64,000 nucleotides of DNA from Yinghuangia soli (GTDB lineage Bacteria; Actinomycetota; Actinomycetes; Streptomycetales; Streptomycetaceae). The position numbers and the translations under genes were made by a program. Under the pieces are notes generated by a model. That model saw only the letters and a program-made list of their open reading frames with translations, was not told the DNA's origin and made no database searches. Location: the NCBI RefSeq assembly GCF_021502675.1, contig NZ_JAKFHA010000005.1:1-64000 (forward strand), given 5' to 3'. Positions 17,556-25,632 of this stretch are shown here, in pieces. Position 1 is the stretch's first letter, and each line of letters starts with the position of its first letter.

Positions 17556-17573
17556 GTACCGGGTAGGGGTATC
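17556..17573 (-). promoter_or_regulatory. CsoR-type (copper) operator-like site upstream of DUF6153/DUF305
   Basis: Read on the minus strand the site is GATACCCC-TACCC-GGTAC. Its left half is identical to the half-site GATACCCC of the palindrome upstream of the DUF4396 gene at 40586. The right half is degenerate. The link to a CsoR-like repressor is inference; no csoR gene is in the window. Confidence 0.45.
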
Positions 17574-17597
17574 AGCCGGATGCGGCGCCGGCCGTCG

Positions 17598-18365
17598 TCA
17601 TGCGGTGCGCAGCCAGCGGGCCAGGGCCGGGTCGCGGCGCAGTTCGCGGCGGGCCATCGCCTCCCAGAAGCCGCGGAAGCCGTCGCCCTTGCTGGCCGCG
17701 AAGCGGGCCCGCACCTGCTCGGGGAGCTCGACCGGCTTGCCGAGCACCTCGGCGTGCCACGCATTGCGGCAGCGCTGTTCGAGGGCGACGGCCCGCTGGT
17801 GCACGGCGCGGATGCCGTTGCCGGTCACGAAGACGCCGTGCCCGGCGAGCAGCGCGATGTCGGCGTCGCCCATCGCGTCGACCGCGGCCCGGGCGTTCTC
17901 GGCCTGGTCGACGGGCCCGGCGTACTCGTCCACGAAGACCAGGCGGCCGCCGCCGAGTGCGGAGGACTGGTCGAGCAGCGGCGGGATGCGGCCCGCGTCC
18001 GCCCAGACCGTGCCCCAGCGCGGGTGGTTGTGCATGGCCACGCGCACGTCGTCGCGGGCGCGGTGGAGTTCCAGGTGCAGCGGGATGCCGAGCGGTGCGG
18101 GCCAGCGGCCGTCGAGGACCTTGCCGTCGGCGTCGATGCGGATCACGTCGTCGGGGGTGAACTCGTCCCACAGCAGGTACCAGGGATTGCACAGGTACGT
18201 GTCGTCGTCGAGCCGGTAGGTGATGTGCCCGGCGAGGTGGTCGTTGTAGCCCTCGTGCCACAACGTACGCGCCAGCAGCGTGAGTTCGAGGCGCGGGTCG
18301 AGGTCGGGGAGCAGCTGCTCGGGGGTCGCGGTGAACGCGGCGGAGGAGGGGGAGTCCAGGGGCAC
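17598..18365 (-). CDS. Class II aldolase/adducin-family protein
   Basis: Zinc-dependent aldolase-fold protein of 255 residues, related to fuculose-phosphate aldolase and adducin heads. The N-terminal helix pattern LARTLWHEGYNDHLAGHITYR is the family hallmark. The metal site is represented by HNHP (about residue 134) and GHGVFV with the distal His; the catalytic region carries HLELHRARDDV. The start lies 12 bp after the amidohydrolase stop, so both are one operon. In such operons an amidohydrolase 2 and a class II aldolase often act on aromatic or hydroxy-acid intermediates, but the substrate is not deducible. Confidence 0.88.
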   Translation of the reverse strand: MPLDSPSSAAFTATPEQLLPDLDPRLELTLLARTLWHEGYNDHLAGHITYRLDDDTYLCNPWYLLWDEFTPDDVIRIDADGKVLDGRWPAPLGIPLHLELHRARDDVRVAMHNHPRWGTVWADAGRIPPLLDQSSALGGGRLVFVDEYAGPVDQAENARAAVDAMGDADIALLAGHGVFVTGNGIRAVHQRAVALEQRCRNAWHAEVLGKPVELPEQVRARFAASKGDGFRGFWEAMARRELRRDPALARWLRTA

Positions 18366-18377
18366 GGGAGGCCTCGC

Positions 18378-19559
18378 CTACGGCTTGGGGTTCGGCGGCA
18401 GCGGGTGGCGGAACAGGCGTGCGGCGTTCGCATGGGTGAGCAGCCGCAGTTCGTCGTCCGGCAGGTGGCCCCACGCCTTGGCGATGACGTCCTGGGTGTC
18501 CGGCCAGGTGCCGTCGCCGTGCGGGTAGTCCGTCTCCAGCATGATGTTCTCGATCCCGATGCGGTGCCGGGTGTCGATGGTCGACGGGTCGTCGATCGTG
18601 CAGAACCGGAAGTTGCGGGTGAGCACGTCGGCCGGGCGGATGCCCCACTGCTCGGCGTGTTTGGCGTAGCCGGCCCGGTCGACGATGTTGTCGAGCCGGT
18701 CGAGCAGCATCGCGACCCAGCCGATGCCGCCCTCCGACATCGCGATGCGCAGGCCCGGGTGGCGGGCCGGGTAGCCGGACCACAGCCATTCCGCGCAGGC
18801 CTGGAGCGAGAGCTGGCCGAAGGTGGTGGCGCCGAGTTCGAGCATCGGCGCGCCGGGGGCCATGTCGGCCATGCCGGACGAGCCCACGTGCAGCGAGATG
18901 ACGGTCTCGGTCTCCGCACAGGCCTCGATGATCGCGTCCCAGTGGCCGGAGAAGAGCGACGGCAGGCCGATGCGGTGCGGGCGCTCGGGCAGCGCCACCG
19001 AGCGGAAGCCGCGGGCGGCGTTGCGGCGGATCTCGGCGGCGCCCGCCTCCGGGTCGGTGAGGTAGGTGATGCCGAGCGGGATGATGCGGTCCGGGTACGG
19101 CTGCCACCACTCCTCGTACAGCCAGTCGTTCCAGGCCCGGGTGACCGCGAGGCCGACCTCGGGGTCGGCCGCGGCGGAGAAGACGCGGCCGCAGAAGCCG
19201 GTGATCTGGGACGGGAAGTTCAGCGAGGCCCACACCCCGGCGATGTCCATGTCGCGGATGCGGGCGTCGATGTCCCAGCAGCCGCGGCGCATGTCCTCGA
19301 AGCGGGTGGGTTCGAGCGAGCGGGTCTCGGGGCGCCGCCCGGCGACCGCGTTCATCCCGACCTGGGTGTAGCGGTTGCCGTCGAACTCCCAGACCTGGTT
19401 GCCCTTCTCGTCCTCGACGACGCGCGGGGCGAAGGGCTGGAGGCGCTCCGGCAGGCGGCCTTCGAACATGCCGGGCGGTTCGACGAGGTGGTCGTCCACC
19501 GAGATGACGGTGTACCGGACCTCACGCGGCTCCGGATCGGGGAGGAGCAGGTCGGTCAC
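18378..19559 (-). CDS. Amidohydrolase family 2 protein (TIM-barrel metal-dependent hydrolase)
   Basis: The 393-residue protein belongs to the family that includes ACMS decarboxylase and other ring-cleavage-product hydrolases or decarboxylases. The N-terminal metal motif is altered to VDDHLVEPP, the form common in the actinobacterial subgroup. A second metal His is in SLHVGSSG, and the C-terminal acid in MLETDYPHGDGTWPD. GTG 19559 is chosen because GAAGGAG stands 6 bases before it; the frame is open to 19838 but the extra residues have no similarity. It leads the operon with the class II aldolase and diverges from an acyl-CoA synthetase gene, suggesting a shared catabolic pathway. Confidence 0.88.
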   Translation of the reverse strand: MTDLLLPDPEPREVRYTVISVDDHLVEPPGMFEGRLPERLQPFAPRVVEDEKGNQVWEFDGNRYTQVGMNAVAGRRPETRSLEPTRFEDMRRGCWDIDARIRDMDIAGVWASLNFPSQITGFCGRVFSAAADPEVGLAVTRAWNDWLYEEWWQPYPDRIIPLGITYLTDPEAGAAEIRRNAARGFRSVALPERPHRIGLPSLFSGHWDAIIEACAETETVISLHVGSSGMADMAPGAPMLELGATTFGQLSLQACAEWLWSGYPARHPGLRIAMSEGGIGWVAMLLDRLDNIVDRAGYAKHAEQWGIRPADVLTRNFRFCTIDDPSTIDTRHRIGIENIMLETDYPHGDGTWPDTQDVIAKAWGHLPDDELRLLTHANAARLFRHPLPPNPKP

Positions 19560-19664
19560 GCGTACTCCTTCGAGCGGCACGGCCGGGGCGGCCTGGTGGC
19601 GGCGGCCCCGCGGGGGAGGGCGGTCCGGCGGGCGGCAGGATGGGTGTAATGCACACCTGTGTAC

Positions 19665-19679
19665 CTGACGCTTCGTCAG
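19665..19679. promoter_or_regulatory. Palindrome CTGACG-CTT-CGTCAG upstream of the amidohydrolase operon
   Basis: Perfect 6-bp arms around a 3-base centre, 106 bp upstream of the GTG of the amidohydrolase gene. The same TGACG-N3-CGTCA core occurs upstream of citrate synthase and the chaplin gene. The regulator is unknown. Confidence 0.45.
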
Positions 19680-19820
19680 ACCGGCCCTCGCACGGTAGGC
19701 CGGGCGGGCGCCGAGAACAAGCCCGACTGCCGGTGCGGAGTGCTGCGACACGTGCCGAGCTGGGCAGATGCGGAGGGCCCGGCCCGAGGTCCCGGCGGCG
19801 GTGTTCGCATAGCGCGAAGA

Positions 19821-19839
19821 CTTGACTGACTCGGTCAAG
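19821..19839 (+). promoter_or_regulatory. Inverted repeat overlapping a -35-like TTGACT before the acyl-CoA synthetase
   Basis: CTTGAC-TGACTCG-GTCAAG has perfect 6-bp arms. Its TTGACT could be a -35 element; 17 bases on is TTAGGG, a poor -10, which would place transcription start almost at the ATG (19858), so a leaderless mRNA is possible. A palindrome in this position is typical of TetR or FadR control of fatty-acid-like genes; the regulator is not identified. Confidence 0.4.
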
Positions 19840-19857
19840 CATTCTTAGGGTCCGCTC

Positions 19858-21561
19858 ATGGCGACCTCGACCTCCGGTTCCCCGTCCGGGACCCCCTCCG
19901 CAGCCGCGTCCGACCCGATGGCCGCGCTCACCGCGCCCGGCTCGCCGTTCGAGCTGGCCGAGGAGGACGTCCTCGGGGTACCGCTGCGCGTGCTGGCGAA
20001 CCGGCCGCGGTCGCTCTCCGAATTCGTGGCCCGCTCGGCCGGGTACGGCGACCGCGAGTACGTCGTGCACGACGACGGCACCCGCTGGACCTACGCCGAG
20101 CACGCCCGCGCGGTCGCCTCCGTGGCCGCCGCGCTGCGCGACCGGTACGGCGTCGAACCCGGCGACCGCGTCGCGATCCTCGCCGCGAACCGGCCCGAGT
20201 GGCTGATCACCTTCTGGGCGACGGTCTCGCTCGGCGCCGTGGCGGTCGGCATGAACGGCTGGTGGGCCGGCGACGAGATCCGCTACGGCCTCGCCGACTG
20301 CGAGCCCAAGGTGCTGGTCGCCGACCGCCGCCGCCTCGAACGCCTGCCCGACGCGACCGTCCCCGTGGTCGAGATGGAGTCCGGCTTCGCCGACCTCGTC
20401 CGGTACGCCCCGGACGCCGAGCTGCCGGCCGGCCCCGGCGACGAGGACGCCCCCGCCCTCATCCTCTACACGTCCGGCACCACCGGCCGCCCCAAGGGCG
20501 CGGTGCTCACCCACCGCAACGTCATCGCGATGCAGAACGTGCAGGCGCTCCTCGCCGCGCGCGCCATGGCCCACGTGCCCGCGGACCGCCGCCCGGCCTC
20601 GCCGCCGGCCGGCCGCTGGCTGGTCAACAGCCCCTTCTTCCACGTCTCCGGACTCCTCGCGGGCGCCGTCGCGGCTTTCGCGGACGGCCACACGATGGTC
20701 CTGTTCAGCGGCCGCTTCGACGTGCCCGCGGTGCTGGCCACCATCGAACGCGAGCGCTGCACGAACTGGTCCGTCGTCCCGACCGTCGGCTGGCGCGTGG
20801 TCAACCACCCCGACTCCGGCGCGTACGACCTCTCCTCGGTCGCCCGCCTCGGCGGCGGCAGCGCGGCCTTCGCCCCCGAGCTCGTCACCCGGCTCCAGCA
20901 GGTGTTCACCAACGCCAAGGGCGCGATGGGCGTCGGCTACGGCCTGACCGAGAGCGGCGGCGTGGCCACCTCTGCGGGCGCCGCGCAACTGGAGGCCGCG
21001 GTCGGCGCGATCGGCGCCGCGGTGCCGACCGTGCAGGTCGAGATCCGCGGCGAGGACGGCACGCGCCTCGCGGACGGCGAGGAAGGCGAGATCTGGATCC
21101 GCAGCCCCCTGGTCATGCGCGAGTACTGGCGCAACCCGGAGGCCACCGCGAAGTCCCTCACCGAGGACCGCTGGCTGCGCACCGGCGACCTCGGCCTCGA
21201 GCGCAACGGGCAGTTCTTCATGGCCACCCGCCGCTCCGACCTGATCCTGCGCGGCGGCGAGAACATCTACCCCGCCGAGATCGAGCACTGCCTCGACGCC
21301 CACCCGGACATCGCCGAATCCGTCGTGGTCGGCGTCCCGCACCCGGAACTCGGCGAAGAGGTCAAGGCCGTCGTGGTACCCAAGCCGGGCGGCGCGCTCA
21401 CACCCGAGACGCTGTCCGCGTACGTCGGCGAGCGCCTGGCGTACTACAAGGTGCCGAGCTACTGGGAGATCCGCACCGAGCCGCTGCCGCGCACCGCGAC
21501 CGGCAAGGTCATCCGCGCAGTCGTCACCGGCGCCAAGGCCGCGGACCTCGTCGAGGAGTAG
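19858..21561 (+). CDS. AMP-dependent acyl-CoA synthetase/ligase
   Basis: Class I adenylate-forming enzyme (567 residues) that activates a carboxylic acid with ATP and joins it to CoA. The P-loop-like YTSGTTGRPKG is at about residues 204-214, the A5 motif GYGLTES near 360, the A7/A8 region WLRTGDLGLERNGQFF with the hinge and RSDLILRGGENIYPAEIE, and the A10 lysine motif PRTATGKV near the C-terminus. All catalytic positions are intact. A 30-residue Ser/Pro/Ala-rich lead precedes the domain. Divergent from the amidohydrolase/aldolase operon, which suggests they serve one catabolic route. Substrate chain or ring type cannot be told. Confidence 0.93.
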   Translation: MATSTSGSPSGTPSAAASDPMAALTAPGSPFELAEEDVLGVPLRVLANRPRSLSEFVARSAGYGDREYVVHDDGTRWTYAEHARAVASVAAALRDRYGVEPGDRVAILAANRPEWLITFWATVSLGAVAVGMNGWWAGDEIRYGLADCEPKVLVADRRRLERLPDATVPVVEMESGFADLVRYAPDAELPAGPGDEDAPALILYTSGTTGRPKGAVLTHRNVIAMQNVQALLAARAMAHVPADRRPASPPAGRWLVNSPFFHVSGLLAGAVAAFADGHTMVLFSGRFDVPAVLATIERERCTNWSVVPTVGWRVVNHPDSGAYDLSSVARLGGGSAAFAPELVTRLQQVFTNAKGAMGVGYGLTESGGVATSAGAAQLEAAVGAIGAAVPTVQVEIRGEDGTRLADGEEGEIWIRSPLVMREYWRNPEATAKSLTEDRWLRTGDLGLERNGQFFMATRRSDLILRGGENIYPAEIEHCLDAHPDIAESVVVGVPHPELGEEVKAVVVPKPGGALTPETLSAYVGERLAYYKVPSYWEIRTEPLPRTATGKVIRAVVTGAKAADLVEE

Positions 21562-21608
21562 GCCCCACGCGGACCGCTGAAGGCTCTGCCCCGCGCGCGG
21601 AGCAGGCC

Positions 21609-22256
21609 TCACACCACCTCCGACAGCTCCCCGTCCACCACCAGCGCCTGGCCGTCGCGCAGCGCGAGGTACGGCGTGCCGTCCGCCCGGTAGCGTTCCG
21701 CGACTTCCCCGAGCACCTGCGATTCCGGGTGCCCGGGGGAGTCGACGTGCGGCACGAACGCGTACGGCAGCAGCCCGAGCCCGTCCCACACCGCCGGCCG
21801 CCCGTACGCGCGCCCGACCTCGGCCGGGTCGTCGCACGCCTCCAGCCCCCGCAGGCTCGGCGCGAGCACGCAACCACCCGCGCTGTAGCCCCCGTACGCC
21901 ACCGCGTCCTCCCGCAGCAGCCCGGCCAACACCGCATCCGCCCCACTGAGCGCCAGCGCCGCCCGCAGCACGAACGCATTGCCCCCGCGCAGCCACAGCA
22001 GGTCGGCCTCGCCGAACACTTCGGCAAGCACACCCGCCTCTGCCCCGAAGTACTCCCGCAGATCCGACTCCTCGGCCGCGAAGCCCAGCGCCCCCAAGGC
22101 GTCGACCTCACGGACCACCCCGGCAGCCCGCTCCCCGGCAGGCTGCCCATCCATCGCATTGGCCACCACCAGGGCCCGCCCACCCACCCCCGGCACCAAC
22201 CCGCGCAACCGCTCCGGCCGTTCCCCCACCCGAAACGAAGAAAGATACAAACGCAT
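21609..22256 (-). CDS. Peptidase S51 (dipeptidase E/cyanophycinase-like)
   Basis: The 215-residue protein has the S51 fold: MRLYLSSF start, a WLRGGNAF strand-turn, and the nucleophile elbow GGYSAGG with the catalytic Ser near residue 125, followed by an acidic and His-containing region (FVPHVDSPGHPES). Members cleave Asp-X dipeptides or related substrates in the cytoplasm. Length is near the usual 220-230. It converges on the acyl-CoA synthetase and lies 20 bp from the MgtC-like gene stop, so these two minus-strand genes may be co-transcribed. Confidence 0.88.
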   Translation of the reverse strand: MRLYLSSFRVGERPERLRGLVPGVGGRALVVANAMDGQPAGERAAGVVREVDALGALGFAAEESDLREYFGAEAGVLAEVFGEADLLWLRGGNAFVLRAALALSGADAVLAGLLREDAVAYGGYSAGGCVLAPSLRGLEACDDPAEVGRAYGRPAVWDGLGLLPYAFVPHVDSPGHPESQVLGEVAERYRADGTPYLALRDGQALVVDGELSEVV

Positions 22257-22276
22257 CCCGCGACCCTACGGCGCCC

Positions 22277-23116
22277 CTACTCCGTCGTCGCGGCGCGGAC
22301 GCCGAGGGAGACTCCGCGGACGCCCTCGAGCTCAGTGAGCTCTTCCAGCAACGGGTGGGCGGAGCCCGCTCCTTCGAGGCGCAGCAGGACGGACGTCACG
22401 GCCGTTCCGGCGTCCTCCGGCGACCGCGGGGCGGGGGCCTTGCGGTAGCCGGCGCCGCCGACTTCCCCGAGCCAGTCGCCGGCGTCTCCCTCGGTGCGTA
22501 CGTCGGTGACCTGGAAGCCCTGGCGGGTGCACACCTCCAGGGCGCTGCGCAGGACGCCGCCGTGCGGTGCGTACAGCAGCCGGACTTCGACCTCGCCGTA
22601 CGAGTTGTCCGGCGCCATCCGCGCGGTCAGCCGCCGCGTGCCGCGCACGATCGCGAAGTAGATCACCACGGCACCCGCGGCCAGCACCACAAGGCCGCCG
22701 CCGCAGGCCATGCCCACCGCGCACACGAACCAGATCGTGGCGGCGGTGGTGAGCCCGCGGACGATGTCCCGCTTGACGAAGATCAGCCCGCCGCCGATGA
22801 AGCCGATCCCGGACACGATCTGCGCGGCCACCCGCGAGGGGTCCAGCGAGACTCCCGGAATCCCGACCGCGGCGCCGAACCCGTGGATCGACACCTCCAT
22901 GAACAGCGCGCTGCCTACCCCGACCAGCATGTGCGTCCGCAGGCCCGCGCTCTTCTGCCGCGCCTCGCGCTCCAGTCCGATCAGCGTGGACAGGACCAGC
23001 GCGATGCCCAACTCGGCGAACTGCCGCAGGCTCTGCCCGCTCCCGTCGCCCGTGCCGAACAACGGGGGAGCAGCGTCCGACACCCAGAGAAGCATGGGCA
23101 CATTGTGCTGAATCAC
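22277..23116 (-). CDS. MgtC/SapB-family membrane protein
   Basis: Integral membrane protein of 279 residues. The MgtC core is clear: LRQFAELGIALVLSTLIGLERE, the RTHMLVGVGSALFM helix, and VSGIGFIGGGLIF, with conserved Glu and Arg residues inside the membrane. A cytoplasmic ACT-like C-terminal domain (about 165-279) follows. Family members are linked to magnesium limitation and inhibition of ATP synthase in pathogens; in soil actinobacteria the role is unknown. ATG 23116 is used; ATG seven codons inward is possible. It is divergent from the HAD gene with only 56 bp between them. Confidence 0.9.
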   Translation of the reverse strand: MIQHNVPMLLWVSDAAPPLFGTGDGSGQSLRQFAELGIALVLSTLIGLEREARQKSAGLRTHMLVGVGSALFMEVSIHGFGAAVGIPGVSLDPSRVAAQIVSGIGFIGGGLIFVKRDIVRGLTTAATIWFVCAVGMACGGGLVVLAAGAVVIYFAIVRGTRRLTARMAPDNSYGEVEVRLLYAPHGGVLRSALEVCTRQGFQVTDVRTEGDAGDWLGEVGGAGYRKAPAPRSPEDAGTAVTSVLLRLEGAGSAHPLLEELTELEGVRGVSLGVRAATTE

Positions 23117-23172
23117 CCCATCCGGACCGCAGATTCCTCGCGCGGCCGTTCGGGGGAAACTAGGGTGGCGCC

Positions 23173-23913
23173 GTGCTGGAATCAGAAGGTGGGGCCGCGG
23201 GCGGACACGTGCTGGTGTTGTGGGATATCGACCTGACGCTGGTGCGGTCCGGGCCGGCGACGCTCACCGCCTTCGACGATGCGCTGTCCGCGGTGGCCGG
23301 CAAACGCCTCACGGAGAAGATCGACTTCGGCGGCCGCACCGATCTGCACATCGCTCGGGAGATGCTCCGCGCGCATGGCGTCCTGCCCACCGACGACCTG
23401 ATCACGCGGCTCCTCGACAGCTTCGCGACCGCTTTCGAGCAGGACGAGGAAGCCCGCAGTGCCGGATACGCGCTCCCCGGCGCGCGTGAAGCGGTGCACG
23501 CGCTGGCCGCGCCGGACATCCACCAGAGCATCCTGACCGGCAACATGGCCCGCACGGCGCCGCTCAAGCTCGCCCTGCTCGGCGACGCGGCGGCCCTGCT
23601 GCGCACCGATACCGGCGCCTACGGCGACGACCACGAGGACCGCAACAAGCTCGTGCCGCTGGCCCGCCGGCGCGCCACCGCCGCCACGGGCCACCCGTAC
23701 CAGGGGCGCCGGACGGTGCTGATCGGCGACACCGTCCACGACGTCGAAGCGGCGCTCCGGAACGACGCGGCGGTCATCGCCGTGGCCAGTGGCCGCACCT
23801 CCGCCGAGACCCTCACCGCGGCCGGCGCCCACACCGTTCTCCCGGACCTGACCGACACCGAACTCGTCGTGTCGGCAATCCGCACCCTCACCCGCGAGGA
23901 ATCCGCCGCATAG
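23173..23913 (+). CDS. HAD-superfamily hydrolase (phosphatase-like)
   Basis: The 246-residue protein has HAD motif I WDIDLTLV (nucleophile and acid-base Asp), motif II within SILTGN, a Lys candidate for motif III in EDRNKL, and motif IV IGDTVHDVEAA. A helical cap lies between motifs I and II, as in phosphoglycolate phosphatase-like members. It probably dephosphorylates a small metabolite. GTG 23173 is the outer start; an internal GTG about twelve codons in is an alternative. A strong hairpin follows the stop. Confidence 0.9.
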   Translation: MLESEGGAAGGHVLVLWDIDLTLVRSGPATLTAFDDALSAVAGKRLTEKIDFGGRTDLHIAREMLRAHGVLPTDDLITRLLDSFATAFEQDEEARSAGYALPGAREAVHALAAPDIHQSILTGNMARTAPLKLALLGDAAALLRTDTGAYGDDHEDRNKLVPLARRRATAATGHPYQGRRTVLIGDTVHDVEAALRNDAAVIAVASGRTSAETLTAAGAHTVLPDLTDTELVVSAIRTLTREESAA

Positions 23914-23937
23914 GCGCACGGATTCATGCCGGGATGT

Positions 23938-23977
23938 GGGCCTGCCCGGCCGGAAAATGCTCCGGCCGGGCAGGCCC
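23938..23977. terminator. Bidirectional terminator between HAD and protease genes
   Basis: A perfect 17-bp stem (23938-23954 with 23961-23977), loop AAATGC, between two convergent stops. No T-tract. Confidence 0.88.
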
Positions 23978-24017
23978 CGGTCAATCGGAAAGGGCAATCC
24001 CGTTCACCCGCTGCGGC

Positions 24018-25268
24018 TTACGGGGCCAGGGCGAGGTTCCAGGTGTTGTAGATGTCCACGACCTCGGTCCACCGGATGGTGCCGCCGCCGCCCCAGCTGT
24101 TGATGCCGCGGGCCTGGCGGGTGCTGCCGGTGATGCCGAAGACCAGGCCGCCGCTGTCGCCGCCCCGGATCGCGGTGCCGGACCGGCTCCCCTCGACGCC
24201 GCGGTGCGGGACGCCGTTGCTGCCGGTCCAGGAGATGTCCTGGTCCACGACGCGGATGCTGCAGATGACGCCGGAGGTGAAGCCGTCCTGGCAGACGTAG
24301 TCGCCGTTGTACGAGTACGCCGAGCTGGTCAGCTGCTGCACGAACGCGTCGCCGTTGTTCGGGCCGTCCCAGGCCATGCCGCGCGTCAGACCGGTGTTGG
24401 TGGTGTCGACGGCGACCGCGTCCCAGAGGTTTGCCCGCGCCACGACCTGGCCGATGTAGTTGCGGCGGCCGTTCTCCCAGCCGGTCCAGACGCTGTTGCC
24501 GTCTGCGAAGCAGTGCGCGGCGGTGATCAGGAACGCCTTGCCGTCGGACTTGCGCCGGGTCGGCACGCCCGACGTGCAGAGCCAGCCGGAGCTCTGCGGG
24601 AGGCTGGTGTTGCCCAGCGCCGCGCCCGCGATCCACGGCACCGAGTCCATCCGCCGGGACATGTCCGAACCGGCGGCCGCCTGCTTGAAGACGGTCTCCA
24701 CGCCGACCTCCGCGGCCAGCGTGCGGCCGGGGGCGACCGGCCGGGTGAGGGCCTGCTGGGCGGCGGCGACGTCGGAGACGCCGATGACCAGGGCGCTGCC
24801 GTCCACGGGCACCGAGATGCTGGCGATGCCGAGGCCCTGGCCGGACCGGAACGCCCGGTCGCGGGCCGCGTGCATGTCCTGGCGGGAGTGCTTGCCCTGC
24901 TTGATGTTCGCCAGGCGCGTGTCGATGGACTTGTCCGCGCGCTTGGCGTCCGCGAGCAGCTTGGCGGACTGCTTCACGTCGGTCAGGTAGATGTTGACCT
25001 TCTTGGCCGGAGCATCGAGTTCGATGCCCGCGTATATGCCGGTGTACGCGCCGGAAGAGCCCGGGCGCCCCAGCGCGTCGACGGCATTGGCGAGGGCGCG
25101 CAGCGGGTCGAGCAGCTTGGCCTGCTCGCTCTGCGACATGGCCGCGATCTGGTCGTGCGTGACGTTCGGTTCGCCGGCCGGTGCCGCCTGGGTCGCCTGG
25201 GTCGGGACCAGGACGGCCAGCACGGCGAGGAACGCTGTGCCGAGAATGACCTTCGGTGATTTCTGCAC
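24018..25268 (-). CDS. Secreted trypsin-fold serine protease
   Basis: Exported protease of 416 residues. A signal peptide is clear (MQKSPKV, hydrophobic core, cleavage likely after TQA near residue 28). About 160 residues of prosequence follow, rich in short helices (EQAKLLDPLRALANAVD). The catalytic domain shows the triad: LITAAHCF (His), DAVAVD (Asp) and GGDSGG (Ser), plus cysteines for disulphides around the His and Ser. The layout fits the streptogrisin/alpha-lytic group with a cleavable propeptide. The stop lies 40 bp from the shared terminator. The 364-bp upstream gap holds the dapD terminator and otherwise nothing I can name. Confidence 0.9.
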   Translation of the reverse strand: MQKSPKVILGTAFLAVLAVLVPTQATQAAPAGEPNVTHDQIAAMSQSEQAKLLDPLRALANAVDALGRPGSSGAYTGIYAGIELDAPAKKVNIYLTDVKQSAKLLADAKRADKSIDTRLANIKQGKHSRQDMHAARDRAFRSGQGLGIASISVPVDGSALVIGVSDVAAAQQALTRPVAPGRTLAAEVGVETVFKQAAAGSDMSRRMDSVPWIAGAALGNTSLPQSSGWLCTSGVPTRRKSDGKAFLITAAHCFADGNSVWTGWENGRRNYIGQVVARANLWDAVAVDTTNTGLTRGMAWDGPNNGDAFVQQLTSSAYSYNGDYVCQDGFTSGVICSIRVVDQDISWTGSNGVPHRGVEGSRSGTAIRGGDSGGLVFGITGSTRQARGINSWGGGGTIRWTEVVDIYNTWNLALAP

Positions 25269-25518
25269 GTATTTCCTTCCGAGAATTGGGTGTGCTCGTC
25301 GGGGAATGCGACAGGGAACAGTCCGACCGCTCCGTCCGGGCCGATGCTAAGCAGTCAACAGGCAGAAAATGTATGGGAGTTCGAGGCAACTAAGCTGTCA
25401 AGTCCCGGCCGCGCGCGCGGCGTCCCCGAATATCCGCGGGGCGTGCGGAATTCTCCATTCCGTGTCCAAATGGCGCGGCCCGTAATTCTGCGGAAACGGC
25501 ACCCTCGGCCCGCGGGAA

Positions 25519-25561
25519 CGCCGAAGGCCAGGACGGACGGTGTCCGGCCTGGCCTTCGGCG
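25519..25561 (-). terminator. Terminator of dapD
   Basis: Arms 25519-25538 and 25542-25561 form a 20-bp stem with one A-G mismatch and a GGT loop, 72 bp downstream of the dapD stop. No T-tract. Confidence 0.85.
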
Positions 25562-25632
25562 GGCGGTGCTGCGCGTGGTGCTGCGGGCGGTGCCGCGGAG
25601 CCGGACCCGAGGTGCGGGGCCGGCGTCCGGGA

